Shown here one piece after another: positions 18,636 to 28,297 of a stretch of 64,000 nt of DNA. The DNA lies in assembly GCF_014235765.1 (NCBI RefSeq), contig NZ_JACMYH010000002.1, positions 1-64,000 of the forward strand, written 5' to 3'. This stretch comes from Pseudomonas baltica (GTDB lineage: Bacteria; Pseudomonadota; Gammaproteobacteria; Pseudomonadales; Pseudomonadaceae). The stretch's first letter is position 1, and each line of letters starts with the position of its first letter. The notes under the pieces are model-generated. The model saw only the letters and a list, made by a program, of their open reading frames with translations. It made no database searches and was not told the DNA's origin. The position numbers were made by a program, and so were the translations under genes.

Positions 18636-21600
18636 TCAACGTGCAGCCTGCAAGGGCGCACTGCACTGGGTGTGTGCACCCGGCTGCAGGTAGGGAGTGA
18701 GAATCGGAGCCATGCCCTTGAGCACCTGCACCGGAAGCGCCGAAGTGAAGCGAAAGCCCTCCGCCGCCTTGCCCGGCACGAATGCGGTCAGGGTGCCGAA
18801 GTGGTTCTCGCCGATGAAGAACACGAACGTGGCGGTACGGTTGATGGCCTTCGAGCTGATCACCCGGCCACCGGCACCGAAGCTGGAAATGCGGTTGTCA
18901 CCGGTGCCGGTCTTGCCGCCCATCACCAGCGCCGTGCCGTCATCGGTCTTGAAGCTGCCCGATACCCGCCGCGCGGTGCCGGCGTCCACCACCTGCGACA
19001 GCGCCTCGCGCATGGCCGCCGCGACCTCGGCGGGCAGAACTCGCTTGCCGCGGTCCGGATCGCTGATCACTCGCGTGTCGTAGGGGGTGTCGGCAGCAAA
19101 ATGCAGGGTGTCGATGCGTACGGTAGGCAGCTTGATGCCATCGTTCTGAATGATGCCGATCAGCTCGGCCAAGGCCGCAGGGCGGTCACCCGAGCTGCCG
19201 ATGGCGGTCGCCAGCGATGGCACCAGATGATCGAACGGATAACCCACGCGCTGCCAGCGCTGATGGATATCGGTAAACGCTTCGATCTCGAGCATGGTGC
19301 GAATACGGTTGTCGCGGGCGCGCTTGTGGCGACTGTTGAACAACCAGCTGTAAACCTCCTGCCGTTCGAACCGACTGGCCGCGCCCGCCTCGCCGAACTT
19401 GGCGTCCGGATGATTGAGCAGGTAGCCCAGCAGCCACAGGTCCAGCGGGTGGACGCGCGCGATGTAGCCCTGATCCGGCAAGTTGTAGCGGCCCGGGCCA
19501 TAGCCGGTATACATCTCGTTCAGGCGCTTGTCGGTGACGTTGTCGCTTTTGCTGTGCTCGCGCACGAAGCGATCGAATTGCGCCTGGGGCGCATTGGGGT
19601 ACAGGTAGCGATGCACGGCCGCCAGCCGCTGCGGGGTAGGGCGCATGCCGTCGAGGAAGGTTTCCAGGCGCTGCTCGGTGGTCTTGCGCTGGTACTTCTT
19701 CCAGAAGCGCTGGAGGAACTCCGTGCCTTCGCGATCGGCGAAGCGTGCCAGGTATTCCTGGCGACGCGGATCGTCGTCGTCCCTGAGCAACTGCCCGCTG
19801 TTGCTTGGCGCGGAGTAGGTGCTGTAGCGCACCAGGTCGCGCATCAGGCGGATGAAGGGCAGGTTGATGGATTCCTGCAGCGCTTCCTTGAGCGTGGGAA
19901 TGCGGCCGTTGTCCTCGCGGCGAAAGTTGCCGAAAGTGTGGATCCCGCCGCCGGTGAAGAAACTCTCGGCAGGGCTTGCCGAGTACTTGCGCTCCAGGGC
20001 GGCGCCGAGCAGTGCCCGCGCATCGACGCCGGGGTTCTGGATCATGTAGTCGAGCACCCAGCGCGAAAGCCGATCGGCTTCTTCGATCTTCACCTGGCGC
20101 AGTTGCGCGGGCGTCTGCCCGGCATAGCGCTCATGCAGTTCGTGAATGATCTCGAGGTAAGTGGTGAGCACGCGCATCTTGGCCGTCGAGCCCAGCTCCA
20201 GCTTGCTGCCTTCGTTGATATCGAAGGGCTGGTCGGTGTTGTCGGTCTGCACTCTTACCCGCGAGCCGTCGGCCGTCCGTTCGAACAGGGTGAAGCTGTA
20301 GCTGACCTCTCGGGTGCTGGCCGAGGTCAGCAGGCGCTCGCCGATCAGGCCGATCTGCTGGGCGAAGGCCGGGTCGGCAAGGTGGCGCAGATAATCACTG
20401 GCCTGTTTCTGCAGATCGGCATGCAGGGTGGTGGTGGCAGAGAGGTCCAGCCGGTCCAGGTCATACAACGGTCGGTCGAGCATGGACGAGAGGCGGTTGC
20501 GCGCCACGCTGATGCCCTTGTTCGACTCGTTGGGTTGCCAGGTAGGCTCCTGCACCCAATCGCGGTACATGACCTGGCTGGCCAGGGCTGCGGTGGCCAG
20601 GGTCGGGTCAACGATACCGTTGGCGGCCAGCAGGCGAATATGGCTGTCGGTCAGCTCGGCGAGGTCGTCATGGCCCTTGTTGAGGAAGTACGAAGGACGG
20701 CGCTGGGCGATCATCAGCGACAGTACCTGGCGCAGGGCGAGCCCACGCGCGGCTTCGCTGGCGGGGTCGGTGGTGGTGCTGGCGAGGGCGCGGTTGACCT
20801 GCTCGAAATCGGCGCCATACCAGACCCGCAAGCCTTCGGCCATGCCGTGCACTTCACCATGGCCGGGCACGGCCGACAGCGGCACGCTGTTGAGGTAGTC
20901 GCGCACGACGCGCTGGCGTGCCTCCAGGGTCTGCGGACCGTCCTGATAGGCACGCACGCTGGCCGAGATCATCTGGCGAATCTTCTCCGGCCCGGAACCG
21001 GTCAGGCCGTCGGGCGAGTGTCGATACTTCTCCAATTGCGTGGCCAGGGTGCTGCCACCGGCCGACTGCCCGGGGAGGGCGAACATCTTGGCTACCTGCG
21101 ACCAGGCCGCCTTGGCAAAACGCGGCCAATCCACGGCAGGGTTGAGCAGGGGTTCGGGGCTGTCGAGCAGGCCGCGGTTCTCGACGAACAGCAGGCTGTT
21201 GACCATGACTGGCGGAATCTGGGCGAACTCGGTGTAGAGCTGCTGGGGGTAGCGATACAGGTACAACGGGTCGCCCCGGCAATCGGTGATCACCAGCCCG
21301 GCCTGGGGTTTTTCCTGATAGGGCACGAACAGATCGTGCCCGGCGTAACGCATCAGCGCCGGCGAAAAATGCGTCTGTCGTTCGACCACGTAATTGCGCT
21401 TGAGCAGGCGTGGAATGAAATCGCCCAGGGCGCTGTAGCCCAGGCGCTTGTCGAACGGGCCCTCGCCTGGATAGACGATAGCTTCGCTTGGCCCCGGCTG
21501 CAGCTCGTAGGTCAGCGACGCCGCCCAACGGCTGAATTCGCGCGCCTGCAGTCGCGACGTACGCATTTCCGCGTACATCGCATACGCCAGCGCCGCGACA

Positions 21601-21734
21601 GTGATCACCACCAGCAACCAGAACAGACGCCACCACAGGTGACGTTGACGTGGGCTATCTGGCAATGGAGACGGGTCAGGACTGACAGCGGGGGTTGCAG
21701 TCTTGTCAGGTTCGGTTTGCCACAAAACGCCCAT
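18636..21734 (-). CDS. Bifunctional penicillin-binding protein (GT51 transglycosylase plus transpeptidase-like domain)
   Basis: A 1032-residue protein with a cytoplasmic tail, one TM helix (about 35-57) and two periplasmic domains. The glycosyltransferase-51 part keeps VENRGLLD (catalytic Glu near 190) and GGSTLATQLEK. The C-terminal transpeptidase-like domain has the SxxK motif GSTAKM near residue 515, SNSGQ as a possible SxN, and KTGTGD near 940. It should polymerise and perhaps cross-link peptidoglycan, but the spacing is longer than in PBP1a/1b and the GT51-to-SxxK linker is large, so it is a third, non-classical class A PBP. Confidence 0.85.
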   Translation of the reverse strand: MGVLWQTEPDKTATPAVSPDPSPLPDSPRQRHLWWRLFWLLVVITVAALAYAMYAEMRTSRLQAREFSRWAASLTYELQPGPSEAIVYPGEGPFDKRLGYSALGDFIPRLLKRNYVVERQTHFSPALMRYAGHDLFVPYQEKPQAGLVITDCRGDPLYLYRYPQQLYTEFAQIPPVMVNSLLFVENRGLLDSPEPLLNPAVDWPRFAKAAWSQVAKMFALPGQSAGGSTLATQLEKYRHSPDGLTGSGPEKIRQMISASVRAYQDGPQTLEARQRVVRDYLNSVPLSAVPGHGEVHGMAEGLRVWYGADFEQVNRALASTTTDPASEAARGLALRQVLSLMIAQRRPSYFLNKGHDDLAELTDSHIRLLAANGIVDPTLATAALASQVMYRDWVQEPTWQPNESNKGISVARNRLSSMLDRPLYDLDRLDLSATTTLHADLQKQASDYLRHLADPAFAQQIGLIGERLLTSASTREVSYSFTLFERTADGSRVRVQTDNTDQPFDINEGSKLELGSTAKMRVLTTYLEIIHELHERYAGQTPAQLRQVKIEEADRLSRWVLDYMIQNPGVDARALLGAALERKYSASPAESFFTGGGIHTFGNFRREDNGRIPTLKEALQESINLPFIRLMRDLVRYSTYSAPSNSGQLLRDDDDPRRQEYLARFADREGTEFLQRFWKKYQRKTTEQRLETFLDGMRPTPQRLAAVHRYLYPNAPQAQFDRFVREHSKSDNVTDKRLNEMYTGYGPGRYNLPDQGYIARVHPLDLWLLGYLLNHPDAKFGEAGAASRFERQEVYSWLFNSRHKRARDNRIRTMLEIEAFTDIHQRWQRVGYPFDHLVPSLATAIGSSGDRPAALAELIGIIQNDGIKLPTVRIDTLHFAADTPYDTRVISDPDRGKRVLPAEVAAAMREALSQVVDAGTARRVSGSFKTDDGTALVMGGKTGTGDNRISSFGAGGRVISSKAINRTATFVFFIGENHFGTLTAFVPGKAAEGFRFTSALPVQVLKGMAPILTPYLQPGAHTQCSAPLQAAR

Positions 21735-21884
21735 AGATATTCACACCGGTCACGGAAAATTCATCGCACCTGGAGCAAGTCTAGACGCTAGAGCAGTTGC
21801 GTGAAAAAAATGTGAAAATCAATGTGTCTGATACGTCAGTTCATTCCGATCGACCGTGCGGGTCCGATTCGGCCCGCCGCAGCC

Positions 21885-23318
21885 TCAGCGCAGCATTTCC
21901 TTGACCAGCCGATCCTGCTCGATCAACTCGCGTTGCCGTGCATCGATTCGCGAGGCGAGCTGGAAGTTGTCGGCGGCCCGGCGCTTGGCCAGATCGAGTT
22001 GCTGGATGGCCTGGTCGAACTCGCCGACCAGGGCGAAGAACTCGGCGCGTGCCTGATGCAGCCCAACGATGTTGCCATTCTGTCCGCGCGTTTCGGCCAC
22101 CAGGTACCACACGTCCGGGTCGTCCGAGCGGCTCTTGAGCAGGTTTTCCAGGCCTTTTTCGGCATCCGCCATGCGGTTCTGCTTGAGCAGCACGTCGACC
22201 CGCTTCTGGTTGATCGGGTAGTTGCCGGGATACTGCGTCACCAGCCGATCGATGCGCTGCTGGGCATCGGGAATGCGGTTGTTGGTGATGTCCAGATCGA
22301 CCTGCGCCAGGTTGAAGGTGATGTCGTCCGGCTGTTTGCCGAGCAGCTGCTTGAGGTTCTCCCGCGCTTCGTTGAGTTGGCCAGCCTTGACCTGAGCCAG
22401 CGCCAAGCCATAGCGCGCGGGGAGCGCATTGGGGTTTTCATCCAGTTGCGCGCGGAAGCGCTTGGCTGCCAGCCCTGGGGTTTCCTCGTAGTACAGCTGA
22501 ACCCGCGCGCGCATCAGTTGGTACCACAGGCTGTCTTCCTTGCCCCCTTTGGCCGCTTGTTCGGCGCGGTTGCGCGTGTCGGCGATACGCGATTCGCTGA
22601 CCGGGTGAGTCAGGAGGAATTCCGGCGGCCGTGCATCGAAACGGTACTGGCGCATCAGGCGTTCGAACATGGTCGGCATGTTGCGCGGGTCGTAGCCGGC
22701 CTTTTCCATGTTGATGATGCCGATGCGGTCCGCCTCCTGCTCGTTCTGCCGGGAGAAGCGTCGCTGTTCCTGGATCGCCGCAGCCTGGCTGCCGGCGATT
22801 GCCGCAATGCCGGCGTCACCGGCACCGGACGCGGCGATCACGATGCCAGCCAGCAGCGCCGCCATCATCGGCAGTTGCATGCGCTGCTGCGCCTCGACCC
22901 CGCGCGCGAAGTGGCGTTGCGACAAGTGCGCCAGTTCGTGGGCCAGCACACCGATGTACTCACCCTCGGTTTCGGCATTGAAGAACAACCCGCCATTGAC
23001 CCCGACGATGCCCCCTGGCGCAGCGAAGGCATTGAGCTCTTTGCTGTCGATCAGGATGAACTCCAGGCGCCGGTCGTTCAGCTGGCTGGTTTCAGAGAGC
23101 CGATACACGCTGGTTTCGACGAAATCCTTGAGCTGTGGGTCATTGAGCTGTTTGACCTGACCGCGCAGCAGGCTCAGCCAGGCACGACCCAACTGATGCT
23201 CCTGCTGGGGCGAGACGATCGCGGAACTGGCGTCGCCAAGTGACGGCAGATCGCTGGCGTGGCCCGGCAGCGCCAGCAGGCAGGCAAGTGTCAGCAGGGT
23301 AGGGCGCAGAAAGGGCAT
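21885..23318 (-). CDS. bepA: BepA-like periplasmic M48 metalloprotease with TPR domain
   Basis: A 477-residue exported protein (signal peptide ending near GHA). The M48 zinc protease domain has HELAH at 127-131 and the third ligand Glu in QNEQEADRIG. The C-terminal half, from about residue 300, is built of TPR helices. E. coli BepA helps assemble or degrade stalled outer-membrane proteins such as LptD with the BAM complex; the same role is likely here. Transcribed divergently from the TusA-like gene. Confidence 0.92.
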   Translation of the reverse strand: MPFLRPTLLTLACLLALPGHASDLPSLGDASSAIVSPQQEHQLGRAWLSLLRGQVKQLNDPQLKDFVETSVYRLSETSQLNDRRLEFILIDSKELNAFAAPGGIVGVNGGLFFNAETEGEYIGVLAHELAHLSQRHFARGVEAQQRMQLPMMAALLAGIVIAASGAGDAGIAAIAGSQAAAIQEQRRFSRQNEQEADRIGIINMEKAGYDPRNMPTMFERLMRQYRFDARPPEFLLTHPVSESRIADTRNRAEQAAKGGKEDSLWYQLMRARVQLYYEETPGLAAKRFRAQLDENPNALPARYGLALAQVKAGQLNEARENLKQLLGKQPDDITFNLAQVDLDITNNRIPDAQQRIDRLVTQYPGNYPINQKRVDVLLKQNRMADAEKGLENLLKSRSDDPDVWYLVAETRGQNGNIVGLHQARAEFFALVGEFDQAIQQLDLAKRRAADNFQLASRIDARQRELIEQDRLVKEMLR

Positions 23319-23463
23319 GCACTGAGCTCGGCAGATGAAAGGCCCTACTGTAGCCGCCCCATCCGACGACCACCAGAGGCGCCGGCCTTGGGTTATCCTG
23401 TCGCGCCGCTGGCTGCCGCGATCGAGGCAGCATCACGGCTTTCTTTGGTTGGAGAAGATATCG

Positions 23464-23703
23464 ATGAGCGATGCGCCCGAATGTGACGCCGAGCTGGACA
23501 CCAGCGGTCTTAATTGCCCGTTGCCACTGCTCAAGGCCAAGCTGGAACTGAACCGGATGGCCAGTGGCACGGTATTGAAGGTGATCGCCACGGACGCCGG
23601 CTCGCAGCGCGACTTCCGCTCGTTCGCCACGTTGGCAGGTCACGCGCTGTTACATGAACAGGCGCTGGACGGGGTCTACTCGTATTGGTTGCGCAAGGCC
23701 TGA
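23464..23703 (+). CDS. TusA-like sulfurtransferase family protein
   Basis: A 79-residue small cytoplasmic protein of the TusA/SirA/YeeD fold. The signature LDTSGLNCPLPLLKAK carries the conserved Cys at about residue 19 that bears persulfide in sulfur relay. GGAGA lies upstream of the ATG at 23464. It may be the TusA that feeds tRNA thiolation, but Pseudomonas encodes several paralogues, so I give no symbol. Only about 40 bases separate it from the next gene. Confidence 0.88.
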   Translation: MSDAPECDAELDTSGLNCPLPLLKAKLELNRMASGTVLKVIATDAGSQRDFRSFATLAGHALLHEQALDGVYSYWLRKA

Positions 23704-23743
23704 GCCACCACCTTCGGTAGCTGGGCCATTCAAGGGAATTTCA

Positions 23744-24814
23744 ATGTTCAAAGTGTTACGCAACTGGATCCAGCGGTACTTCTCCGACGAAGAGGCCGTC
23801 GTCCTGGCGGTGCTGCTGGTGCTGGCGTTCACCGCCGTACTGACCCTGGGCGGTATGCTGGCGCCGGTGCTGGCAGGGATGGTGCTGGCGTTTCTCATGC
23901 AGGGCCTGGTCAATTTCCTGGAACGCTTGCGGGTGCCTTCGGGCGTGGCCGTGGGAGCGGTGTTCGCGCTGTTCATGGGTGCGCTGGCGCTGTTCATGCT
24001 GGTGCTCGTGCCGCTGCTCTGGCACCAGTTGATTACGCTGTTCAACGAGTTGCCCGGCATGCTGGGCAAGTGGCAGTCACTGCTGTTGCTGCTGCCCGAA
24101 CGCTATCCGCACCTGGTCAGCGACGAACAGGTGCTGCAGGCCATCGAAGCGGCGCGCGGCGAGATCGGCAAGTTCGGCCAGTGGGCACTGACCTTTTCCC
24201 TGTCCAGCCTGCCACTGCTGGTGAACATCATGATCTATTTCGTGCTGGTGCCGATCCTGGTGTTCTTCTTTCTCAAGGACCGGGTGATGATCGGTCGCTG
24301 GGTCAGCGGTTACCTGCCGCGCGAGCGGGCGCTGCTGACCCGGGTGGCGCAGGAGATGAACCGGCAGATCGCCAATTACATCCGTGGCAAGGTCATCGAG
24401 ATCTTCATCTGCGGCGTAGTGACCTACATCGCGTTCGTCGCGCTGGGCTTGAACTACGCGGCGCTGTTGGCCCTGCTGGTAGGCGTGTCGGTAGTGGTGC
24501 CCTATGTGGGCGCCGTGGTGGTGACCGTACCGGTGACCTTGATCGCGCTGTTCCAGTGGGGTTGGGGCGACCAGTTCATCTACCTGATGGTGGTGTACGG
24601 CATCATCCAGACCCTGGACGGCAACGTGCTGGTGCCGCTGCTGTTCTCCGAGGCGGTGAACCTGCACCCGGTGGCGATCATCTGCGCGGTGTTGCTGTTC
24701 GGCGGGCTGTGGGGGTTCTGGGGGATCTTCTTCGCCATTCCCCTGGCAACCTTGTTCAAGGCCGTGCTCGATGCCTGGCCGCGCCAGGAGCCCACCGTGG
24801 CGCCGATGCTCTGA
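23744..24814 (+). CDS. AI-2E family transporter (PerM-like permease)
   Basis: A 356-residue inner-membrane protein with about eight TM helices and the family pattern: paired N-terminal helices, a cytosolic/periplasmic loop (residues about 90-150), then PYVGAVVVTVPV and the C-terminal VIQTLDGNVLVPLLFSEAVNLHP-like region (here IIQTLDGNVLVPLLFSE). The family includes TqsA-type exporters and sodium/proton antiporters; substrate cannot be set from sequence. Ribosome site AAGGGAA precedes the ATG. It forms a two-gene unit with the TusA-like gene. Confidence 0.9.
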   Translation: MFKVLRNWIQRYFSDEEAVVLAVLLVLAFTAVLTLGGMLAPVLAGMVLAFLMQGLVNFLERLRVPSGVAVGAVFALFMGALALFMLVLVPLLWHQLITLFNELPGMLGKWQSLLLLLPERYPHLVSDEQVLQAIEAARGEIGKFGQWALTFSLSSLPLLVNIMIYFVLVPILVFFFLKDRVMIGRWVSGYLPRERALLTRVAQEMNRQIANYIRGKVIEIFICGVVTYIAFVALGLNYAALLALLVGVSVVVPYVGAVVVTVPVTLIALFQWGWGDQFIYLMVVYGIIQTLDGNVLVPLLFSEAVNLHPVAIICAVLLFGGLWGFWGIFFAIPLATLFKAVLDAWPRQEPTVAPML

Positions 24815-24828
24815 GACTGCGGCGCGGC

Positions 24829-24888
24829 CTTCGCGGCCGCTAACCGCTCCTACACACGATCGTCGCAGGAGCGGTCAGTAGCCGCGAA
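24829..24888. repeat. REP pair between convergent genes
   Basis: An inverted pair of the REP core (CTTCGCGGCCGCTAACCGCT and AGCGGTCAGTAGCCGCGAA) with an 18-base spacer, the same family as at 4637 and 48512. It lies between the convergent PerM-like and bcp genes and may serve as a transcript-end hairpin. Confidence 0.85.
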
Positions 24889-24903
24889 AAATCCAACCCC
24901 CTC

Positions 24904-25377
24904 TCAACCCTTGCTCAACGCCTGTGCCGCCTCCAGCACGCTCTGCACATGCCCCGGCACCTTCACGCCACGCCATTCCTGGCGCAACACACCGTCCCGG
25001 TCGATCAGGAAGGTGCTGCGATCCACGCCCAGGTATTCCTTGCCATACAGCTTCTTCAACTTGATCACGTCGAACAGCTGGCACAACGCCTCGTCCTGAT
25101 CGCTGATCAGTTCGAAGGTGAAGCCCTGCTTGGCCTTGAAATTCTCGTGGGACTTGAGCCCGTCGCGCGACACCCCGAACACTTCGGTGTCGGCGGCCTT
25201 GAACTGCTCGAGCAGGTCACGGAAATCCTGACCCTGGGTGGTGCAGCCCGGCGTGCTGTCCTTGGGGTAGAAGTAGACCACCACCTGGCGACCCTTGAGC
25301 TCGCTCAGGCGGACGCTCTGGCCGCTGGTGGCCTGGGCTTTGAAATCGGCTACAGGTTCATTGAGAGCGACAGCCAT
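24904..25377 (-). CDS. bcp: Thioredoxin-dependent thiol peroxidase (Bcp/PrxQ)
   Basis: A 157-residue cytoplasmic peroxiredoxin that reduces H2O2 and organic peroxides. The peroxidatic Cys45 is in DSTPGCTTQG. In many Bcp proteins a resolving Cys sits five residues later; here that position is Gln50, so the enzyme would be of the 1-Cys or differently resolved type. It begins 10 bases after the gcvR stop, forming a gcvR-bcp operon as commonly seen in Pseudomonas upstream of dapA. Confidence 0.93.
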   Translation of the reverse strand: MAVALNEPVADFKAQATSGQSVRLSELKGRQVVVYFYPKDSTPGCTTQGQDFRDLLEQFKAADTEVFGVSRDGLKSHENFKAKQGFTFELISDQDEALCQLFDVIKLKKLYGKEYLGVDRSTFLIDRDGVLRQEWRGVKVPGHVQSVLEAAQALSKG

Positions 25378-25387
25378 CGGTCAGTCC

Positions 25388-25948
25388 TTACATGGGGTTC
25401 TGTGGGCGCCAGGGTTCGATCAGCGCATCCAGGTTCAAGGCATCGGCGAAGTCCAGGAACTGGTCGCGCAACCAGCTGATCTGCACGCCGGCGGGCAGTG
25501 TCACGGTAAACGTGGCATTGAGCATGGTGCCACCGGTCTGCGGCGCCTGGTAGGTGTCGCAGGTCAGGTTCTCCAGCTCGACGTTGTGGTCGATGAAGAA
25601 CTGGCACAGCTCGTTGATGATGTCCGAGCGGTACGCCGAACTGACGTAGGCCACGTACGGCAGCGCTTGCGGGCGGCTGTCGAGGGTGGCGCTGCGCACC
25701 AGGCTGACCGTGAAGTCGTGCTTCTTGGCCAGCGAGGCCAGGCTGGTTTCCAGGCGCGCCAGGGCGTCCCAGTTGCCTGCCACCTGCAGCACCAGGGCGC
25801 TGTATTCGCCGTGGCGGGTCAGGCGCGAGGTGGACACCGAGCAGCGGGCGTCGTGGGCCGCGCGGCACAGTACATTGGTCAGTTCCATGGGATTGCGGCC
25901 CAGGGCGCTGATGACGAGGAATTGTTCGCGAACTGTGGGGGTGGACAT
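25388..25948 (-). CDS. gcvR: Glycine cleavage system transcriptional repressor (GcvR-like, two ACT domains)
   Basis: A 186-residue protein made of two ACT domains: the first starts LVISALGRNPMELTNVL, the second starts near SSAYRSDIINELCQFF. GcvR proteins bind amino acids and modulate GcvA at the glycine cleavage promoter. No DNA-binding domain is present, as expected for the family. It lies divergent from dapA with a 331-base control region between them. Confidence 0.88.
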   Translation of the reverse strand: MSTPTVREQFLVISALGRNPMELTNVLCRAAHDARCSVSTSRLTRHGEYSALVLQVAGNWDALARLETSLASLAKKHDFTVSLVRSATLDSRPQALPYVAYVSSAYRSDIINELCQFFIDHNVELENLTCDTYQAPQTGGTMLNATFTVTLPAGVQISWLRDQFLDFADALNLDALIEPWRPQNPM

Positions 25949-26279
25949 GCAGCATTCCTAAAGCGATGAGCGGTCGGCGGCGTCAAGGGGCCGGATGACT
26001 GGTTCAAGGCCTGCGCCGTACCTCGTGCGTACCCCTGCCGACCGCCCGGCAACGCCCGCAAATACGGGGTAAAGCCAGGTGGCAAGGCTCAGGGACGGGG
26101 TTCGAAGCGCCGTTACGGCAGGCGATGACCAGGCAAGAAAGGCAACCCCTGCCGATCAAAGTCTGAAAGGGTATAGAAAACCGGCGCCAAGGGGAATGCT
26201 CGCGGCGTGGTACTTCGCTTGTGCAAGGTGGATAGCGCCAGTACCATTACCGCTCTCTTTTTCCGGCAGGAGCGGTTGC
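25949..26279. other. Divergent control region between gcvR and dapA
   Basis: No gene is visible. The stretch must contain the start signals for gcvR-bcp on the minus strand and dapA on the plus strand. The plus strand has AGGAGC 6-11 bases before the dapA ATG. I saw no strong promoter hexamer pair or palindrome. Confidence 0.6.
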
Positions 26280-27158
26280 ATGATTGCGGGCAGTATGGTG
26301 GCACTGGTCACACCCATGGACGCCCAAGGGCGTCTGGACTGGGACAGCCTGAGCAAACTGGTGGACTTCCATCTGCAGGAGGGCACCCATGCCATCGTCG
26401 CGGTCGGCACCACCGGCGAATCGGCGACGCTCGACTACGAAGAACACATCAAGGTCATCGAGCACGTGGTCAAGCAGGTGAACGGGCGTATCCCGGTCAT
26501 CGCCGGCACCGGCGCCAATTCCACCCGCGAGGCCGTCGAGCTGACCCGCAATGCCAAGAAGGCCGGCGCCGATGCCTGCCTGCTGGTCACGCCGTACTAC
26601 AACAAGCCGACCCAGGAAGGCCTGTACCAGCACTTCAAGCACGTCGCCGAAGCCGTCGACATTCCGCAGATCCTCTACAACGTTCCCGGCCGCACTGCCT
26701 GCGACATGTTGGCCGACACCGTCGTGCGCCTTTCCAGCGTGCCGAACATCATCGGCATCAAGGAAGCCACCGGCGACCTGGCCCGCGCCAAGGACATCAT
26801 CAGCCGTGTCGACAGCGACTTCCTCGTGCTGTCCGGCGATGATCCCACTGCGGTCGAGCTCATTCTGCTGGGTGGCAAGGGCAATATTTCGGTCACTGCC
26901 AACGTCGCCCCGCGCGCCATGGCCGACCTGTGCAATGCGGCGTTGAAGGGCGAGGCCGAACTGGCCCGTGCCATCAACGACAAGCTGATGCCGCTGCACA
27001 AGAACCTGTTCCTGGAAGCCAACCCGATTCCGGTCAAATGGGCGTTGCATGAAATGGGCTTGATGCCCGAAGGCATTCGCCTGCCGCTCACCTGGTTGAG
27101 CGCCACCTGTCATGAACCGCTGCGGCAGGCCCTGCGCCAGTCCGGCGTCCTGGTTTAA
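26280..27158 (+). CDS. dapA: 4-hydroxy-tetrahydrodipicolinate synthase
   Basis: A 292-residue TIM-barrel enzyme that condenses pyruvate with aspartate semialdehyde, the first committed step to lysine and meso-diaminopimelate. Visible active-site features are GTTGESATL near 44, the tyrosine in LYNVPGRT near 133, and the Schiff-base lysine in IGIKEAT near 161. The ATG at 26280 has a good ribosome site. The gene is followed by bamC with a 17-base gap, the classic dapA-bamC pair (dapX/nlpB). Confidence 0.96.
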   Translation: MIAGSMVALVTPMDAQGRLDWDSLSKLVDFHLQEGTHAIVAVGTTGESATLDYEEHIKVIEHVVKQVNGRIPVIAGTGANSTREAVELTRNAKKAGADACLLVTPYYNKPTQEGLYQHFKHVAEAVDIPQILYNVPGRTACDMLADTVVRLSSVPNIIGIKEATGDLARAKDIISRVDSDFLVLSGDDPTAVELILLGGKGNISVTANVAPRAMADLCNAALKGEAELARAINDKLMPLHKNLFLEANPIPVKWALHEMGLMPEGIRLPLTWLSATCHEPLRQALRQSGVLV

Positions 27159-27175
27159 TTGAGGAAGTAAGACGC

Positions 27176-28294
27176 ATGAAGCGATTGGCTGGCCTTTCTG
27201 CCCTTGCCTTGGTCATTTCGAGCACCAGCGGTTGCGGGTGGCTCTGGGGCGAAAACGGTTACTTCCGCGATCGTGGCAATGATTACCTCGAGGCGACCCA
27301 AACCGCCCCGATGCAACTGCCGCCCGGCGTGCAAACCGACAAGCGTCTGGATCCGCTGCTGCCGATCCCGCGCAACGTCGCCGACGATAACGCCAAGGCT
27401 TCCGAATTCGAAGTGCCGCGCCCACTGCCCTTGCAGGTAGCTGCGCAGGCCAGTGATTTCTCGCTGCAGCGCAGCGGTGAAAACCGCTGGATCATGGCCC
27501 AGCGTGCGCCTGCCGAAGTCTGGCCGATTGCTCACCAGTTCTTCGAGGACAACGGTTTCCGCATCGCCGAAGACCGTCCGCAAACCGGTGAATTCACCAC
27601 CACCTGGCAGCGCTTCGACGAGCTCTCCGCCTCTATGGCACAGCGCCTGAGCGGTGCCACCACCTCCAGTGGAAGCGAAACCCGTGTGCGCGTGCGCATC
27701 GAACCCGGCGTGCAGCGCAACAGCAGTGAAATCTACGTGGTCAGCGTCGAGCGCCCGGCCGGCAGCAGCACCGAGCCCGATTTCCCGGCGCGCTCGGTGA
27801 ACACCGGCCTGGACTCGATCCTGGTCGACCAGATGCTCGCCAGCATGACCCGCGACTCGGAACGCGGTGGCTCGGTGTCCCTGGTAGCCGCACGTGATTT
27901 CGACGCGCCCAGCCGTGTAGCCATGAGCGAAGACGGCAGCGGCAACCCGGTGCTCAACGTCGGCGCCGACCTGGACCGTGCCTGGTCCAGCGTGGGCCGT
28001 GCCCTGGAGCAGGGCCAGTGGCGCATCGAAGACATCAACCGCAGCCTGGGCCTGTACTACATCAACGTTGCCGAATCCGCCCAGCGCGCCGACGACAAGC
28101 CGGGCTTCTTCAGCCGCGTGTTCGGCAATGCGCCGAGCAAGGAAGAAATCGAAGCCCGCGCCGAGCGTTATCAGGTGCGCCTGAGCAAGGTGGGCGACAG
28201 CGTCCAGGTCACTGTCGAGAAGAACATCAACACCGTGGCCCCGGCAGATGTTGCCCGCCGTGTGTTGGGTGTGATTCAAGACAACCTGGGTTAA
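27176..28294 (+). CDS. bamC: Outer membrane assembly lipoprotein BamC
   Basis: A 372-residue lipoprotein with signal ending SSTSGC (Cys20). It has the BamC N-terminal unstructured region with the typical LPPGVQ and the two helix-grip domains (about 105-215 and 240-345). BamC is an accessory part of the BAM complex that inserts outer-membrane beta-barrels. It lies between dapA and the MBL gene in a co-directional run with gaps under 20 bases. Confidence 0.93.
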   Translation: MKRLAGLSALALVISSTSGCGWLWGENGYFRDRGNDYLEATQTAPMQLPPGVQTDKRLDPLLPIPRNVADDNAKASEFEVPRPLPLQVAAQASDFSLQRSGENRWIMAQRAPAEVWPIAHQFFEDNGFRIAEDRPQTGEFTTTWQRFDELSASMAQRLSGATTSSGSETRVRVRIEPGVQRNSSEIYVVSVERPAGSSTEPDFPARSVNTGLDSILVDQMLASMTRDSERGGSVSLVAARDFDAPSRVAMSEDGSGNPVLNVGADLDRAWSSVGRALEQGQWRIEDINRSLGLYYINVAESAQRADDKPGFFSRVFGNAPSKEEIEARAERYQVRLSKVGDSVQVTVEKNINTVAPADVARRVLGVIQDNLG

Positions 28295-28297
28295 GCG

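Noticed and set aside
17829..21791. A 1320-residue plus-strand open frame
   Set aside because: It is antisense to the siderophore reductase and penicillin-binding protein genes, has composition typical of GC-rich shadow frames, and shows no domain.
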